A DNA stretch of 64,000 nucleotides from positions 1 to 64,000 of the forward strand of contig DAINDF010000007.1 of assembly GCA_036732005.1 (NCBI GenBank), written 5' to 3'. Numbering within the stretch: the stretch's first letter is position 1; every line of letters starts with the position of its first letter. The notes below the pieces were generated by a model that saw only the letters and a list, made by a program, of their open reading frames with translations, ran no database searches and was not told the DNA's origin. Source of the DNA: UBA1926 sp036732005 (GTDB taxonomy: Bacteria > Planctomycetota > Phycisphaerae > Phycisphaerales > UBA1924). The position numbers were made by a program, and so were the translations under genes. Below, piece by piece: positions 50,859-60,550 of the stretch.

Positions 50859-52259
50859 GTGGCGGCTCGACGGAACGAGAACTCGCGCGGGCTCGTGATC
50901 GTGGCGAACAGGATGCCCGTCCGCCGCGTCAAGCGCGGCACGCCGGGCGAATGGGAGACGAGCCCGGGGGGCCTCGTCACCGCGCTCGCCCCGATGCTGC
51001 GCGAGCGCGGCGGGGGCTGGGTGGGGTGGGACGGGTCGGTCAACGGCAAGGCCGCCGAGCCGTTCGTGCACGACAACATCCGCGTCCGCCCTGTCCCGAT
51101 CTCCCGGAACGAGCACGAGAACTTCTACGCGGGTTTCTCGAACAAGACGCTCTGGCCGCTCTACCACGACTCGATCCGCGAGCCCGAGTTCCACCGGCGC
51201 TGGTGGTGGCCGTATGTGCGGGTGAACGAGCGGTTCGCCGAGGCGACGGCGGCGGTCGCCGATCCGACCGACCTGATCTGGGTCCACGATTATCAGTTGC
51301 AGTTGGTCCCCGGGCTGGTTCGTCAGCGGCTGCCCGAGGCGAAGATCGGGTTCTTCCTGCACATCCCGTTCCCGCCTGAGGAGTTGTTCGCCAAGATCCC
51401 CTGGCGGACCCAGATCCTGGAGATGATGCTCGGGTCGGATGTCGTCGGCTTCCAGACCAGGCTGGCGGCCCAGAACTTCTCCCGCGCCGCGCGGCGATTC
51501 ACGGAGGCGACCGGATCGGACACGCTCCTCAAGTTCCGGGGCCGCGAGATCGCCGTCGATGCGTTCCCGATCTCGATCGATGTCGATCTCTACGAGGGCA
51601 TGGCCCGCGACCCCGAGATCGCCGTCGAGGCCGAGCGGTTCCGGGCGGGCTGGGGGGGGCGGCGGATCATCCTCGGCGTGGACCGCCTCGATTACACCAA
51701 GGGCATCGACATCCGCCTGCGCGCGTTCGAGGAGGTCTGCCGGCGGGGCCGGCACGGGGCCGACGACTGCGTGCTGGTGCAGATCGCCGTCCCGACGCGG
51801 GAGTCGGTCGAGGACTACGCCGAGCTGCGCGACAATGTCGAGCGCCTAGTCGGGCGGATCAACGGGACGCGATCGGTCAGGAACTTCAGCCCCGTCCACT
51901 ATGTCTACGGCAGCCTCGCCGCGCGGGACCTGGTCGCCCGGTACATGGCCGCGGATGTCATGATGGTCACGCCCCTGCGGGACGGGATGAACCTCGTCGC
52001 CAAGGAATACTGCATGACGCGCGTGCGAGGCGACGGGGTGCTGGTGCTCAGCGAGTTCGCCGGCGCGGCCCTCGAGCTCAAGAACGCTCTGCTGGTCAAC
52101 CCCTTCGATGTCGACGGGATCGCGACCGCGATGGAGCAGGCGCTCGAGATGGACGAGCCCGAGCAGCGCAAGCGGATGGCCACGCTGCGGCGGGTCGTCC
52201 GGGGGCGGAGTGTTCACGACTGGGCGGACGGGTTCATCGACCGCCTCCGCAAGGCATGA
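50859..52259 (+). CDS. otsA: Trehalose-6-phosphate synthase OtsA
   Basis: GT20 glycosyltransferase that joins UDP-glucose and glucose-6-phosphate, 466 residues. Key blocks: LVIVANRMPVRR (start of the N-domain), WVGWDGSVN, VHDYQLQLVPGLVRQ, FFLHIPFPPEELF, ILGVDRLDYTKGIDIRL (base-binding Arg/Lys) and MVTPLRDGMNLVAKEYC near the end. The start is GTG at 50859; an ATG 21 codons upstream (50796) is in frame. Its stop overlaps the start of the phosphatase fusion gene, so the two are translated together. Confidence 0.94.
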   Translation: MAARRNENSRGLVIVANRMPVRRVKRGTPGEWETSPGGLVTALAPMLRERGGGWVGWDGSVNGKAAEPFVHDNIRVRPVPISRNEHENFYAGFSNKTLWPLYHDSIREPEFHRRWWWPYVRVNERFAEATAAVADPTDLIWVHDYQLQLVPGLVRQRLPEAKIGFFLHIPFPPEELFAKIPWRTQILEMMLGSDVVGFQTRLAAQNFSRAARRFTEATGSDTLLKFRGREIAVDAFPISIDVDLYEGMARDPEIAVEAERFRAGWGGRRIILGVDRLDYTKGIDIRLRAFEEVCRRGRHGADDCVLVQIAVPTRESVEDYAELRDNVERLVGRINGTRSVRNFSPVHYVYGSLAARDLVARYMAADVMMVTPLRDGMNLVAKEYCMTRVRGDGVLVLSEFAGAALELKNALLVNPFDVDGIATAMEQALEMDEPEQRKRMATLRRVVRGRSVHDWADGFIDRLRKA

Positions 52260-54859
52260 CCCGGAACGAACGCATGACTAGCGCCGACGCCCATCCCGCG
52301 CACGAGCCCACCCCTGGGGAACTGAGCACGCCGCTCTTCAGTGCCCTCTCGGCGCTCGCCCGCCTCCCGACGCTGCTGATCGCGTCCGACTACGACGGCA
52401 CGATCTCGCCCATCGTCTCCGACCCGTCGCAGGCCAAGCCCTGCCGGGAGTCGATGATCGCGCTCCGCGCGCTCGCCGAACTCCCGCACACGACGGTCGC
52501 GCTCATCTCGGGCCGCTCGCTCGCGGACCTGGCGGCGCTGTCTGGCGACCCGGACGGCATCCACCTCGTGGGCAGCCACGGCAGCGAGTTCGAACTCGGG
52601 TTTGCCCAGATGCTCAGCCCCGAGGCGAGGCGGCTGCACGAGGAGGTCACCGAGGCGCTGCACCGCATCGCCCGCGACTGCCCGGGCTGCTTCGTCGAGG
52701 TCAAGCCCGCCAGCGTCGCCTTCCACTACCGCAACGCCGAGCCCGCCGCGGGCCTCGCGGCGCTCGCCAGGGCGGAGCGTGAGTTGCTCGAGCGAGACGG
52801 GCTCTTCGCCAAGCGCGGCAAGATGGTCCTGGAGTTCGCCGTCGTCTCCACGCACAAGGGCGATGCGCTCAACACGCTCCGCAAGCGGTTCGGCGCCTCG
52901 GCCGTGCTGTTCATCGGGGACGACACCACCGACGAGGACGCGTTCGGGACGCTCGCCGGGCCCGATGTCGGCGTCAAGGTCGGGGAGGGCGAGTCGCGGG
53001 CCCGTTTCCGCGTCGCCGACACCGACGGCGTCGCCCGCGTGCTCGCCACGATCAGCGAGCTCCGCTCGGCGTGGATCGGCGGCGCCGAGGCCGCACCCAT
53101 CGAGCACCACGCGATGCTGACCGACCAGCGCACCGTCGCGCTGGTCGCCCCGGGCGCCCGCGTGACCTGGCTCGGGGCCCCGCGCATCGACTCGCCCTCG
53201 ATCTTCGGCGAGCTCCTCGGCGGGCCCGCCGCGGGGCGGTTCGTCGTCTCGCCCGCGTCGCCGGCCGCCGCCCCGACGCAGCGATACGAGGGCGACACCT
53301 TCCACCTGCGCACCGAGTGGCCCGGGCTGGCCGTCACCGATTACCTCGACTGCTCGGGCGGGCGGGCCATCCAGCGCCCGGGGCGGACCGATCTCATCCG
53401 GGTCATCGAGGGAACAGGCACCATCGCGCTCGAGTTCGCGCCCAGGCTCGACTACGGCCGCCACCCCACCCGCCTCGTCGACCGGGGCGAGGGCCTCGCC
53501 GTCGCCGACTGGCCCGACCCGATCGTCCTCCGGAGCCCGGGCGTGCGGTGGCGGTTCCTCGACGAGGGCCCGCACCACACCGCCTCGGCGACCGTCGATC
53601 TGGCCGACCACGGGGGCCGCCTCGTCCTCGAATTGCGTTACGGCTCGGGGGATCTCTCCCCCGCGGTGATCGATGAGGCGAAGCGATCGAGGCAGACCGC
53701 GCGGCACTGGACCGCGTGGGCCGAGGAACTGGAACTCCCGGGCACCTGCACCGACCTCGTCCGCCGCAGCGCCCTCGTGCTGCGCGGGCTCTGCCACGGC
53801 CCGACCGGGGCGATCGCCGCCGCCGCCACCACCAGCCTCCCGGAGTGCATCGGCGGGGTCCGCAACTGGGACTACCGGTACTGCTGGCCCCGCGACGCGG
53901 CCCTCGCGGCCTCCGCGCTGGTCCGGCTCGGCTCGACCGGCGAAGCCGTCCGCTTCCTCGACTGGCTCCTCGGCATCGTCGACCGGCTCGCGTCCCCCGA
54001 TCGGCTCAACCCGATTTACACGGTCTCGGGGGATGACCTGCCCGCCGAGGCGGAGATCCGCGAACTCCACGGCTACGCGGGGTCGCGGCCCGTTCGCATC
54101 GGCAACGCCGCCAACAAGCAGCTCCAGCTCGATGTCTTCGGCCCGATCGTCGAACTCGTCGCGATGCTGCTCCAGAGCGGGGCCCCCCTCTCGGCCGAGC
54201 ACGCCCGCCTCGTCGAGGCGATGGTCACCGCCGTCGCGATGCGCTGGCGTGACCCCGACCACGGCATCTGGGAGATCCGCCGGCCCGCGCGGCACCATGT
54301 GCACTCCAAGGTCATGTGCTGGCAGACCGCCCACCTCGGCGCCGCCATCGCCGACCGGTTCCTCGGGCGCCCCAGGCCCGAATGGCACGCCCTCGCCGAC
54401 GAGATCAAGGCCGACATCCTGGCCCACGGGTGGGACGATTCGATCGGCGCGTTCACGAGCGCGTACGGCGAGCACGACCCCGACGCGTCCGTGCTGCTCA
54501 TCGGCCTGACGGGCCTGGTCGAGCCGGGCGACCCCCGCTTCGCGGGAACGATCCGAGCCGTCGAGCGCGATCTCCTGCGTGGATGCACCGTCTACCGCTA
54601 TCACTACGACGACGGGCTCCCCGGAGGCGAGGGCGGGTTCTACCTGTGCACCTCCTGGCTCATCGAGGCCCTCGCGATCTCGGGCAGGGCCGACGAGGCC
54701 CGCGCCCTCTTCGACCGCTACGCCGCCACCGCGGGCCCGACCGGGCTGCTCCCCGAGCAGCACGACCCGGCCGAGAATCGCGGGCTGGGGAATCATCCCC
54801 AGGCCTACAGCCACATCGGGCTCATCAACGCCGCCCTGCGGCTCGACCAACGCGCCTGA
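52256..54859 (+). CDS. otsB: Trehalose-6-phosphate phosphatase OtsB fused to a GH15 glycosidase
   Basis: An 867-residue fusion. Residues about 35-270 form a HAD phosphatase: nucleophile Asp45 in ASDYDGT, ISGRSLADL, a Lys-region KRGKMVLEF, and Mg-binding FIGDDTTDEDAF (about 218-229). Residues about 280-480 are a beta-sandwich. Residues about 520-867 are the GH15 barrel, with GGVRNWDYRYCWPRDA, the general-acid block HGIWEIRRPARHHVHSKVM and the general-base block GLLPEQHDPAENRGLGNHPQAYSH. GH15 includes glucoamylases and the bacterial and archaeal trehalases, so the second half may be a trehalase. Starts four bases inside otsA. Confidence 0.88.
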   Translation: MTRNERMTSADAHPAHEPTPGELSTPLFSALSALARLPTLLIASDYDGTISPIVSDPSQAKPCRESMIALRALAELPHTTVALISGRSLADLAALSGDPDGIHLVGSHGSEFELGFAQMLSPEARRLHEEVTEALHRIARDCPGCFVEVKPASVAFHYRNAEPAAGLAALARAERELLERDGLFAKRGKMVLEFAVVSTHKGDALNTLRKRFGASAVLFIGDDTTDEDAFGTLAGPDVGVKVGEGESRARFRVADTDGVARVLATISELRSAWIGGAEAAPIEHHAMLTDQRTVALVAPGARVTWLGAPRIDSPSIFGELLGGPAAGRFVVSPASPAAAPTQRYEGDTFHLRTEWPGLAVTDYLDCSGGRAIQRPGRTDLIRVIEGTGTIALEFAPRLDYGRHPTRLVDRGEGLAVADWPDPIVLRSPGVRWRFLDEGPHHTASATVDLADHGGRLVLELRYGSGDLSPAVIDEAKRSRQTARHWTAWAEELELPGTCTDLVRRSALVLRGLCHGPTGAIAAAATTSLPECIGGVRNWDYRYCWPRDAALAASALVRLGSTGEAVRFLDWLLGIVDRLASPDRLNPIYTVSGDDLPAEAEIRELHGYAGSRPVRIGNAANKQLQLDVFGPIVELVAMLLQSGAPLSAEHARLVEAMVTAVAMRWRDPDHGIWEIRRPARHHVHSKVMCWQTAHLGAAIADRFLGRPRPEWHALADEIKADILAHGWDDSIGAFTSAYGEHDPDASVLLIGLTGLVEPGDPRFAGTIRAVERDLLRGCTVYRYHYDDGLPGGEGGFYLCTSWLIEALAISGRADEARALFDRYAATAGPTGLLPEQHDPAENRGLGNHPQAYSHIGLINAALRLDQRA

Positions 54860-54941
54860 CCCCGCCCGGCCCGCCGCACCCCCGGCACGCCGAGGTGGTA
54901 AGGTGGTGCAACACGGATAGTCCGCCCAGGAGTCAACACCC

Positions 54942-57900
54942 ATGACCAGCCTCCGCCTCGCCGCCCTCGGCCTCGCCTCGGGCTTTGCCGCCGCCGCCGA
55001 ACCGGGTTTCTACCCGCAGTCCCCCTCGCTCAGCCCCGACGCCGAGTTTGTGGTGTTCTCCTGGGCCGGCGACCTCTGGTCCGCCAAGGCCGAGGGCGGG
55101 CCCGCGACCCGCCTGACCAGCCACCCCGCCGACGAGCTCGCCTCGGCCTTCAGCCCCGACGGCAAGACGCTCGCCTTCGAGTCCAACCGCGAGGGGGCGA
55201 AGAACATCTATCTCGCCGATCTCTCGCTCGTCGGCGGCACGCTCGTCGCGGGCGAGCCCCGCCGCCTCACCACCATCGACGCGGCGCACAACCTCGCGGA
55301 GTTCACGCCCGCGGGCGACGCGGTCCTCTTCGGTTCATTCCAGGAACGCGACATCTACCGAGAGGAGCGCATGTACCGCGCCCCGCTCGACGGGGGACCC
55401 ATCACCCGCCTCACCGACGCGTTCGGCGAGCACCCCTCGATGAGCCCGGGCGGCGACGCGATCGTCTTTGCCCGCGGCGGCAACAACGGCGTCCGCCCCG
55501 CCTACCGAGGGCCCGCCGCCGCCGAGCTCTGGCGCCTCAGCACCGCGGACGGCTCCTTCACCCGGCTCACCAACGACCGTTTCGACGACATCCAGCCCAA
55601 CGCCCTGCGCGACGGGTCGGTCGTCTTCCTCAGCAGCCGAGACGGGCAGTACAACCTCTGGCGCTTGCCCGCCAAGGGCGACGCGCGCCAGCTCACCTCG
55701 TTCAAGCCCGCCGACGGGCAGGCCACCATCGCCCACGGCGTGCGCGACCTGAGCGTCAGCCGCGACGGCTCCACGGCGGTCTTCGCCGTGTGGGACACGC
55801 TCTACACCCTGAGCCTGTCCCGCAGCGGCGCGACCCCGCGCGAGATCCCGATCACCGTCTCGGGCGACACGGACAATCTCGCGATCCGCCGCATCGATCT
55901 CGACCGCGAGGCCACGGAGGCGGCGCTCAGCCCGGACGGGAAGACGATGGCGGTCGTCGCGCGGGGCGAGATCTTCGTCCGCAGCACGAGCGAGGATCAC
56001 CCGACGCGCCGCGTCACCTTCAGCGAATCGCGCGAGCAGCACATCGCCTGGTCGCCCGACGGGGCCAGGCTCTACTTCTCGAGCGACATGGAGGGGCCCC
56101 CGAGCCTCTACGCCGCGACGGTCTCGCTCGCCCGCCAGGATCTCGAGCCCAAGCCCGAGCCCGAAGAGCCCAAGACCGAAGAGCCCTCGGCCGAGCCCGA
56201 GCCAGCCGGTGAAGAGGGTGACGCAGACGCCGCGCCGAGCGACACGGACGAAGAAGCCACGGACGAGAAGGGCGAGAAGAGCGAAGAGAAGGACAAGAAG
56301 GACAAGGGCCCGACCCCCGGCGAGCGATGGGAGCAGGCGCTCCGGTTCGAGATCTCGCCGATCCTCGTCAGCGAGCACCGAGACAGCCGGCCCACGCCAA
56401 GCCCGGAGGGCGATGAACTCCTGTTCGTCCGCAACCTGGGCGACCTGATGCTCCTGGACCTCGAGGACGGCTCGCTGACCACGATCTTCGAGGGCTGGAA
56501 CGAGCCCGAGGTTATCTGGGCGGCCGACGGCGACCACATTGTCTACTCGGTGCAGGACCTCAAGTTCAACAGCGACATCTTCCTGCTCGATCTCGACGCG
56601 TTCGAGGCCGACCCCGCGTCCGACGCCGCCAGGCCGATCAACATCACGCGTCACCCCGATCTCGATGTGTCGCCGAGGCTCAGCCGGGACGGGAAGGTCC
56701 TCTACTTCCTCTCCGACCGCGACAGCCAGAACTGGGACTTCGATGTCTACGCCGTCTTCCTCGACAAGTCGCTGGAGACGCTGCCCGACTACGAACTCGC
56801 GCAGCACTTCAAGGACGCCGCCAAGGAGTTCGGCGGGCTCAAGCCGGTCGACCCGATCGACTTCAGCGCCCCGGCGGACGACGAGGCCGAGGACAACGCC
56901 GACGGCGACGAGGCGGAGAGCGAGGACCGCCTCAAATTCGACACCGGCGACGCGTTCCTCCGCGTCCGCCGCCTGACCAGCATCCCCGCCGCGGAGGGCG
57001 ACCTCGCCATCACGCCGTCGGGCAACCGGGTGGTCTTCAGCAGCAGCATCGACGGCGAACGCGGGCTCTACTCGGTCGATTACGCCGGCAAGGAGCGGAA
57101 GTCGATCACCACCGGCGGCGTGTCGAGCGTGTCCACCTCGCTCACAGGAGACAAGGTCGTGTTCGTCAAGGGCGGCCAGGCGAACACCTCCGGGCCCGAG
57201 GGCGGCAAGACCGAGACGCTCGCCCTCGACGCCCCGGTCTCGATCGATACCGCCGCCGAGCGCCGCTTCAAGTTCCGCGAGGCCGCCCGGGTCTTCGGGG
57301 ACACCTTCTACCACCCCACGCTCAAGGACCTCGACTGGGCCGCGATCACCGCCCGCTACGAGCAACTCGCCCTCAAGACCCGGACCTCGCAGGAATTCAC
57401 CCGCGTCCTCGCCACCATGTTCGGCGAGGTCAACGGGTCGCACACCGGCTCCTGGGGAGGCGAAGGCTACAGCGCCCCATCACCCCGCACCGGCATGCTC
57501 GCCATCGACACACGCCCCGTCGGCGCCGGGTACGAGGTCGTCCGCGTGCTGCGCGACGGCCCGGCCGACAAGGGCGACAAGGGCCTGCTCGCGGGCGACC
57601 TCATCACCGCGATCAACGGGGAGCCCCTCGACCGCCAGGGCCTGGGCCTGCGTGACCTCAACGCCGCGATGGCCGGGACATCCGGGAGCGAGACGCTCGT
57701 CACGGTCACCCGCACCAAGGATGGAATCGCCGAGACGCGGCACCTGCTCCTCGTCCCCCACTCGCAGGGCGCCGAGAGCAACATGCGATACCGCGACGAG
57801 GTCGAACGCCGCGAGGCCCTCGTGCACCAGCTCTCCGGCGGGCGGCTCGGCTACCTGCACATCCGAGGCATGAGCGAGCCCTCCGTCCGCGATTACGAGC

Positions 57901-58433
57901 GCGACCTCTACGCCGCCGCCGAGGGACGCGAGGGGCTCATCATCGATGTCCGCGACAACGGGGGCGGCTGGACGACCGACATCCTGCTCGCCTCGCTCAC
58001 CGCGCCGGCCCACGCGTACACGATCCCCCGCGGCGCCGACCCGGCGAAGGCCAGGTTCGACGATTACCCCCGGGACCGACGCCTCATCCACGCATGGCAG
58101 CGCCCGATCTCCGTCCTCATGAACGAGAACTCCTACTCAAACGCGGAGATCTTCAGCCACTCGATCAAGACCGCGGGCCGGGGCAAGCTCGTCGGCACCG
58201 AGACCCACGGCGCCGTCATCTCGACGGGCGCCCACACGCTCATCGACGGCACCGTCATCCGCATCCCCTTCCGCGGGTGGTACCTCCCCGACGGGCGCGA
58301 TATGGATGTCTACGGCGCCGTGCCCGACATCGACATCCCCATGCTCCCCAGCGACGAGGCCGCGGGGCAGGACCCACAACTCAACGCGGCCGTGCAGGAC
58401 CTGCTCGGCCGGCTCGACCGCGGCGAGAACTGA
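54942..58433 (+). CDS. Tricorn-like S41 peptidase with beta-propeller and PDZ domain
   Basis: A large exported protease of 1163 residues. Signal peptide to about residue 19 (AAAAEPG), then two beta-propeller parts with TolB/PD40 repeats (SPDGKTLAFESNREG, SPDGARLYFSSD, SRDGKVLYFLSDRDS). Between them is a highly acidic, Lys-tipped insert (about 395-465). A helical C1 domain (KDLDWAAITARYEQLA), a PDZ domain (about 865-930, GYEVVRVLRDGPADKG) and the S41 core follow: GYLHIRGMSEPS, IIDVRDNGGGWTTD and nucleophile Ser1066 in NENSYSNAEIFSHS. Peptide trimming in the periplasm is expected. Confidence 0.92.
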   Translation: MTSLRLAALGLASGFAAAAEPGFYPQSPSLSPDAEFVVFSWAGDLWSAKAEGGPATRLTSHPADELASAFSPDGKTLAFESNREGAKNIYLADLSLVGGTLVAGEPRRLTTIDAAHNLAEFTPAGDAVLFGSFQERDIYREERMYRAPLDGGPITRLTDAFGEHPSMSPGGDAIVFARGGNNGVRPAYRGPAAAELWRLSTADGSFTRLTNDRFDDIQPNALRDGSVVFLSSRDGQYNLWRLPAKGDARQLTSFKPADGQATIAHGVRDLSVSRDGSTAVFAVWDTLYTLSLSRSGATPREIPITVSGDTDNLAIRRIDLDREATEAALSPDGKTMAVVARGEIFVRSTSEDHPTRRVTFSESREQHIAWSPDGARLYFSSDMEGPPSLYAATVSLARQDLEPKPEPEEPKTEEPSAEPEPAGEEGDADAAPSDTDEEATDEKGEKSEEKDKKDKGPTPGERWEQALRFEISPILVSEHRDSRPTPSPEGDELLFVRNLGDLMLLDLEDGSLTTIFEGWNEPEVIWAADGDHIVYSVQDLKFNSDIFLLDLDAFEADPASDAARPINITRHPDLDVSPRLSRDGKVLYFLSDRDSQNWDFDVYAVFLDKSLETLPDYELAQHFKDAAKEFGGLKPVDPIDFSAPADDEAEDNADGDEAESEDRLKFDTGDAFLRVRRLTSIPAAEGDLAITPSGNRVVFSSSIDGERGLYSVDYAGKERKSITTGGVSSVSTSLTGDKVVFVKGGQANTSGPEGGKTETLALDAPVSIDTAAERRFKFREAARVFGDTFYHPTLKDLDWAAITARYEQLALKTRTSQEFTRVLATMFGEVNGSHTGSWGGEGYSAPSPRTGMLAIDTRPVGAGYEVVRVLRDGPADKGDKGLLAGDLITAINGEPLDRQGLGLRDLNAAMAGTSGSETLVTVTRTKDGIAETRHLLLVPHSQGAESNMRYRDEVERREALVHQLSGGRLGYLHIRGMSEPSVRDYERDLYAAAEGREGLIIDVRDNGGGWTTDILLASLTAPAHAYTIPRGADPAKARFDDYPRDRRLIHAWQRPISVLMNENSYSNAEIFSHSIKTAGRGKLVGTETHGAVISTGAHTLIDGTVIRIPFRGWYLPDGRDMDVYGAVPDIDIPMLPSDEAAGQDPQLNAAVQDLLGRLDRGEN

Positions 58434-58466
58434 CCCCGCCCGGTCCCAACCCGATCCCGCAACGAG

Positions 58467-58493
58467 AAACCCGGGCGGAAGCCCGGGTTTTTT
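58467..58493 (+). terminator. Intrinsic terminator of the S41 peptidase gene
   Basis: AAACCCGGGC (58467-58476), loop GGAA, GCCCGGGTTT (58481-58490) makes a ten-base-pair stem that runs into six T (58488-58493). It lies 31 bases past the stop codon. In reverse it has only a short T run but may also serve the convergent PEP-CTERM gene. Confidence 0.88.
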
Positions 58494-58538
58494 CGCCATC
58501 ACAAGTTCGCACCCGAGGAACGCCCGCGTGCCTCCCCA

Positions 58539-59177
58539 TCAGCGCCGGCGACGCGAGACACCCAGGCCCCCGATCGCGAGCAGCGCCGCCCCGGCGGGCG
58601 CGGGGACAAAGTACACATTGTCCAGGGCGCTCTGGTCCGCGCCGTTCGTGAACTCGCCGCGGATGTACAAGCCCTGCAAGTCGCCGAGCACCGCGCGGAT
58701 GTCCGCCTCCGTCGCCGCGTCGCCGCTGAGTGTGCCATTCTCCAGCGAGGAGATCGTCTCCCACCCGGCCGCGGCGCTCACCGAGGCGGTCCACGAGGTC
58801 CAGGTCGTGTTGTTGGGAACCTCGCTCACGCTGAGCCCGATTTCGAGCCCGGCCCCGACGAGCATGACATCCGCCCGCGCGGAGATCGAGGTCTGGTTGC
58901 CCTGGATGCCCAGCGCATCCCACCCGATCGTCCCGCCGTACATCGACGCGGCGTTGGACACATCCACCACCGGCGCGGCGAAGTACCAGATCCGCCCATC
59001 GCCCACATCGCGAGCCCGGATCGCGCCCGCGGGTTGGCCCAGGACGCCGTCCCACGCGAAGTCTCGCGCGTCGTTCAGCGTCGACCACCCCATCGCGTCG
59101 GCGTCGAAGGTCCAAGTCACCGAGCCGCAAGCCGGCCCGCAGAAAGCCCCGATACCGATCAAAGCCCATCTCAGCAT
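58539..59177 (-). CDS. PEP-CTERM-type secreted protein
   Basis: A 212-residue exported protein. A signal peptide of about 18 residues ends CGS. A jelly-roll-like domain with alternating strands follows (VTWTFDADAMGWSTLND, resembling laminin-B/CBM-like modules; TSISARADVMLVG). It ends with a sorting signal VPAPAGAALLAIGGLGVSRRRR: Val-Pro-x-Pro, a hydrophobic stretch and a basic tail. Such proteins are cut and exported by an exosortase, which is not in this window. The role is probably extracellular matrix or surface. It stands alone between the terminator and a regulatory gene. Confidence 0.8.
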   Translation of the reverse strand: MLRWALIGIGAFCGPACGSVTWTFDADAMGWSTLNDARDFAWDGVLGQPAGAIRARDVGDGRIWYFAAPVVDVSNAASMYGGTIGWDALGIQGNQTSISARADVMLVGAGLEIGLSVSEVPNNTTWTSWTASVSAAAGWETISSLENGTLSGDAATEADIRAVLGDLQGLYIRGEFTNGADQSALDNVYFVPAPAGAALLAIGGLGVSRRRR

Positions 59178-59368
59178 GTCGCGTCCCCTCGTTGCGCCCG
59201 GGTGCTCCCCCGGTTCCTCAGGGACCCTACACCATGAACAGGTGTGAGCAAGCGGATTCCCGCGGAAACCCCGGAGAACGGCCGAGAAATCGGGAAAAGC
59301 CGCAGAATGGTCCGGTAAGCCGAAGGCGTCTGCGGCCCACCGGGCGACCGCTCGGAGCGGGCGCAGTC

Positions 59369-60550
59369 TCAGGCCCGGACCTGGTCGAGCGGATCTTCCA
59401 GCCTGCTCAGCATGCGCTCGACCGTGCGGATCGAGGACGACGCCTCATCCGCCGATCCGCACGCATTCACCGCCGTGATCGCCTGCGACACAGCCTCGAC
59501 GAGCATCGGGAACCCGAATCCCGAGGCCGTGTTGCGGACCGACTGGAGCACCCGCAGCGCCTCGTCGGCCCGGTCCGCCGTGATCGCCGATTCCAGCCTC
59601 GCGGCGAACTCGCGCACCCGGTGCACATACGCGCTGACGGCCTCCGCCTTGGACTGAAGATTGGGCAGTTCTGACCGGATGGGCCTGCTCCCCGTCAGCG
59701 GATTCTCATTCGCCAGCAGCAGGTCGCGCGTCATCGCCAGGAGCCCGTCCCGGTCGTACGGCTTCGGGAGCAGCACCGTGCCCTTCTCAAACTGCGGCTC
59801 CACCCCGCCCCGGACCTCCTGCACCACCAGGATCGGCTCGCGGAACCCCTCGCCCCTCAGGCGCGCGACCAGTTCCCGGCTCTCCTGCTCCCCGCCGTCC
59901 CCGTCGACGAGCATGATATCGAACGCCTGCCGGCGCACCTCGTCCAGGGCCGCCCCGCTGAACCCCGCGAAGACGAGTTCGAGCGAGGTCTCCGCCAGGT
60001 ACATCCGCAGCAACTCCGCCTCGATCTCGCCCACCCCCACCGCGAGCATCCGGCCCGAGATCTCGGTCTTCACCTGCGCCCCGCTCTGCGACATCTGCTC
60101 CAGCCAGTCCTTGCTGGGCACGAAGATCCGCGGGTCGATCGGCTCCTCCCATTCCAGGCCGATCGTGTGAATCGAGCGCCCCACAAAGCGGCACCAGACC
60201 ACCCGCGCCGGGATCATCACCGATTCACCCTCCAGGTTCACCGCGTGCAGCACGCACTCGGTCCCCGCGTGAAGGAATCTGGGGTAGAGCAGCGCCGCCC
60301 CACCCCCGCTGATGTCCATGAGCAGGCACTCCGACGCCGCGATCGACCCTCCGGGGTGCACCACGCTCAGCGACGCCGGCCTCCCCCCGACCTCGAACCG
60401 GGGCGAACTCCGACGAACCAGGTGCGGATTGAGCGTCCGAGAATCCCGGATCTGGGTCAGCAGGTCCCGAGCGGCGTCGTCCGCCAAGGGAAACCGCTTG
60501 ACCCGCTCCAGAGCCGCCCGGTGAATGTGATGGCTCACCTGAGACCGCAT
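59369..60550 (-). CDS. PilZ-receiver protein with a degenerate Hpt-like C-terminus
   Basis: A 393-residue soluble protein with three parts. PilZ: RxxxR at Arg47/Arg51 (RRSSPRF) and D79-x-S81-x-x-G84 (DISGGG), so c-di-GMP binding is plausible. Receiver domain, about 165-285: the phospho-acceptor-like Asp near 214 (LVDGDGGE) and Lys in LLPKPYDRDG remain, but the first acidic pair is replaced (VGVGEIEAE). Helical part, about 305-393: it aligns with Hpt domains (VRNTASGFGF) except that the phospho-accepting His is Gln336. It may sense c-di-GMP and relay by binding rather than phosphotransfer. Start ATG. Confidence 0.78.
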   Translation of the reverse strand: MRSQVSHHIHRAALERVKRFPLADDAARDLLTQIRDSRTLNPHLVRRSSPRFEVGGRPASLSVVHPGGSIAASECLLMDISGGGAALLYPRFLHAGTECVLHAVNLEGESVMIPARVVWCRFVGRSIHTIGLEWEEPIDPRIFVPSKDWLEQMSQSGAQVKTEISGRMLAVGVGEIEAELLRMYLAETSLELVFAGFSGAALDEVRRQAFDIMLVDGDGGEQESRELVARLRGEGFREPILVVQEVRGGVEPQFEKGTVLLPKPYDRDGLLAMTRDLLLANENPLTGSRPIRSELPNLQSKAEAVSAYVHRVREFAARLESAITADRADEALRVLQSVRNTASGFGFPMLVEAVSQAITAVNACGSADEASSSIRTVERMLSRLEDPLDQVRA

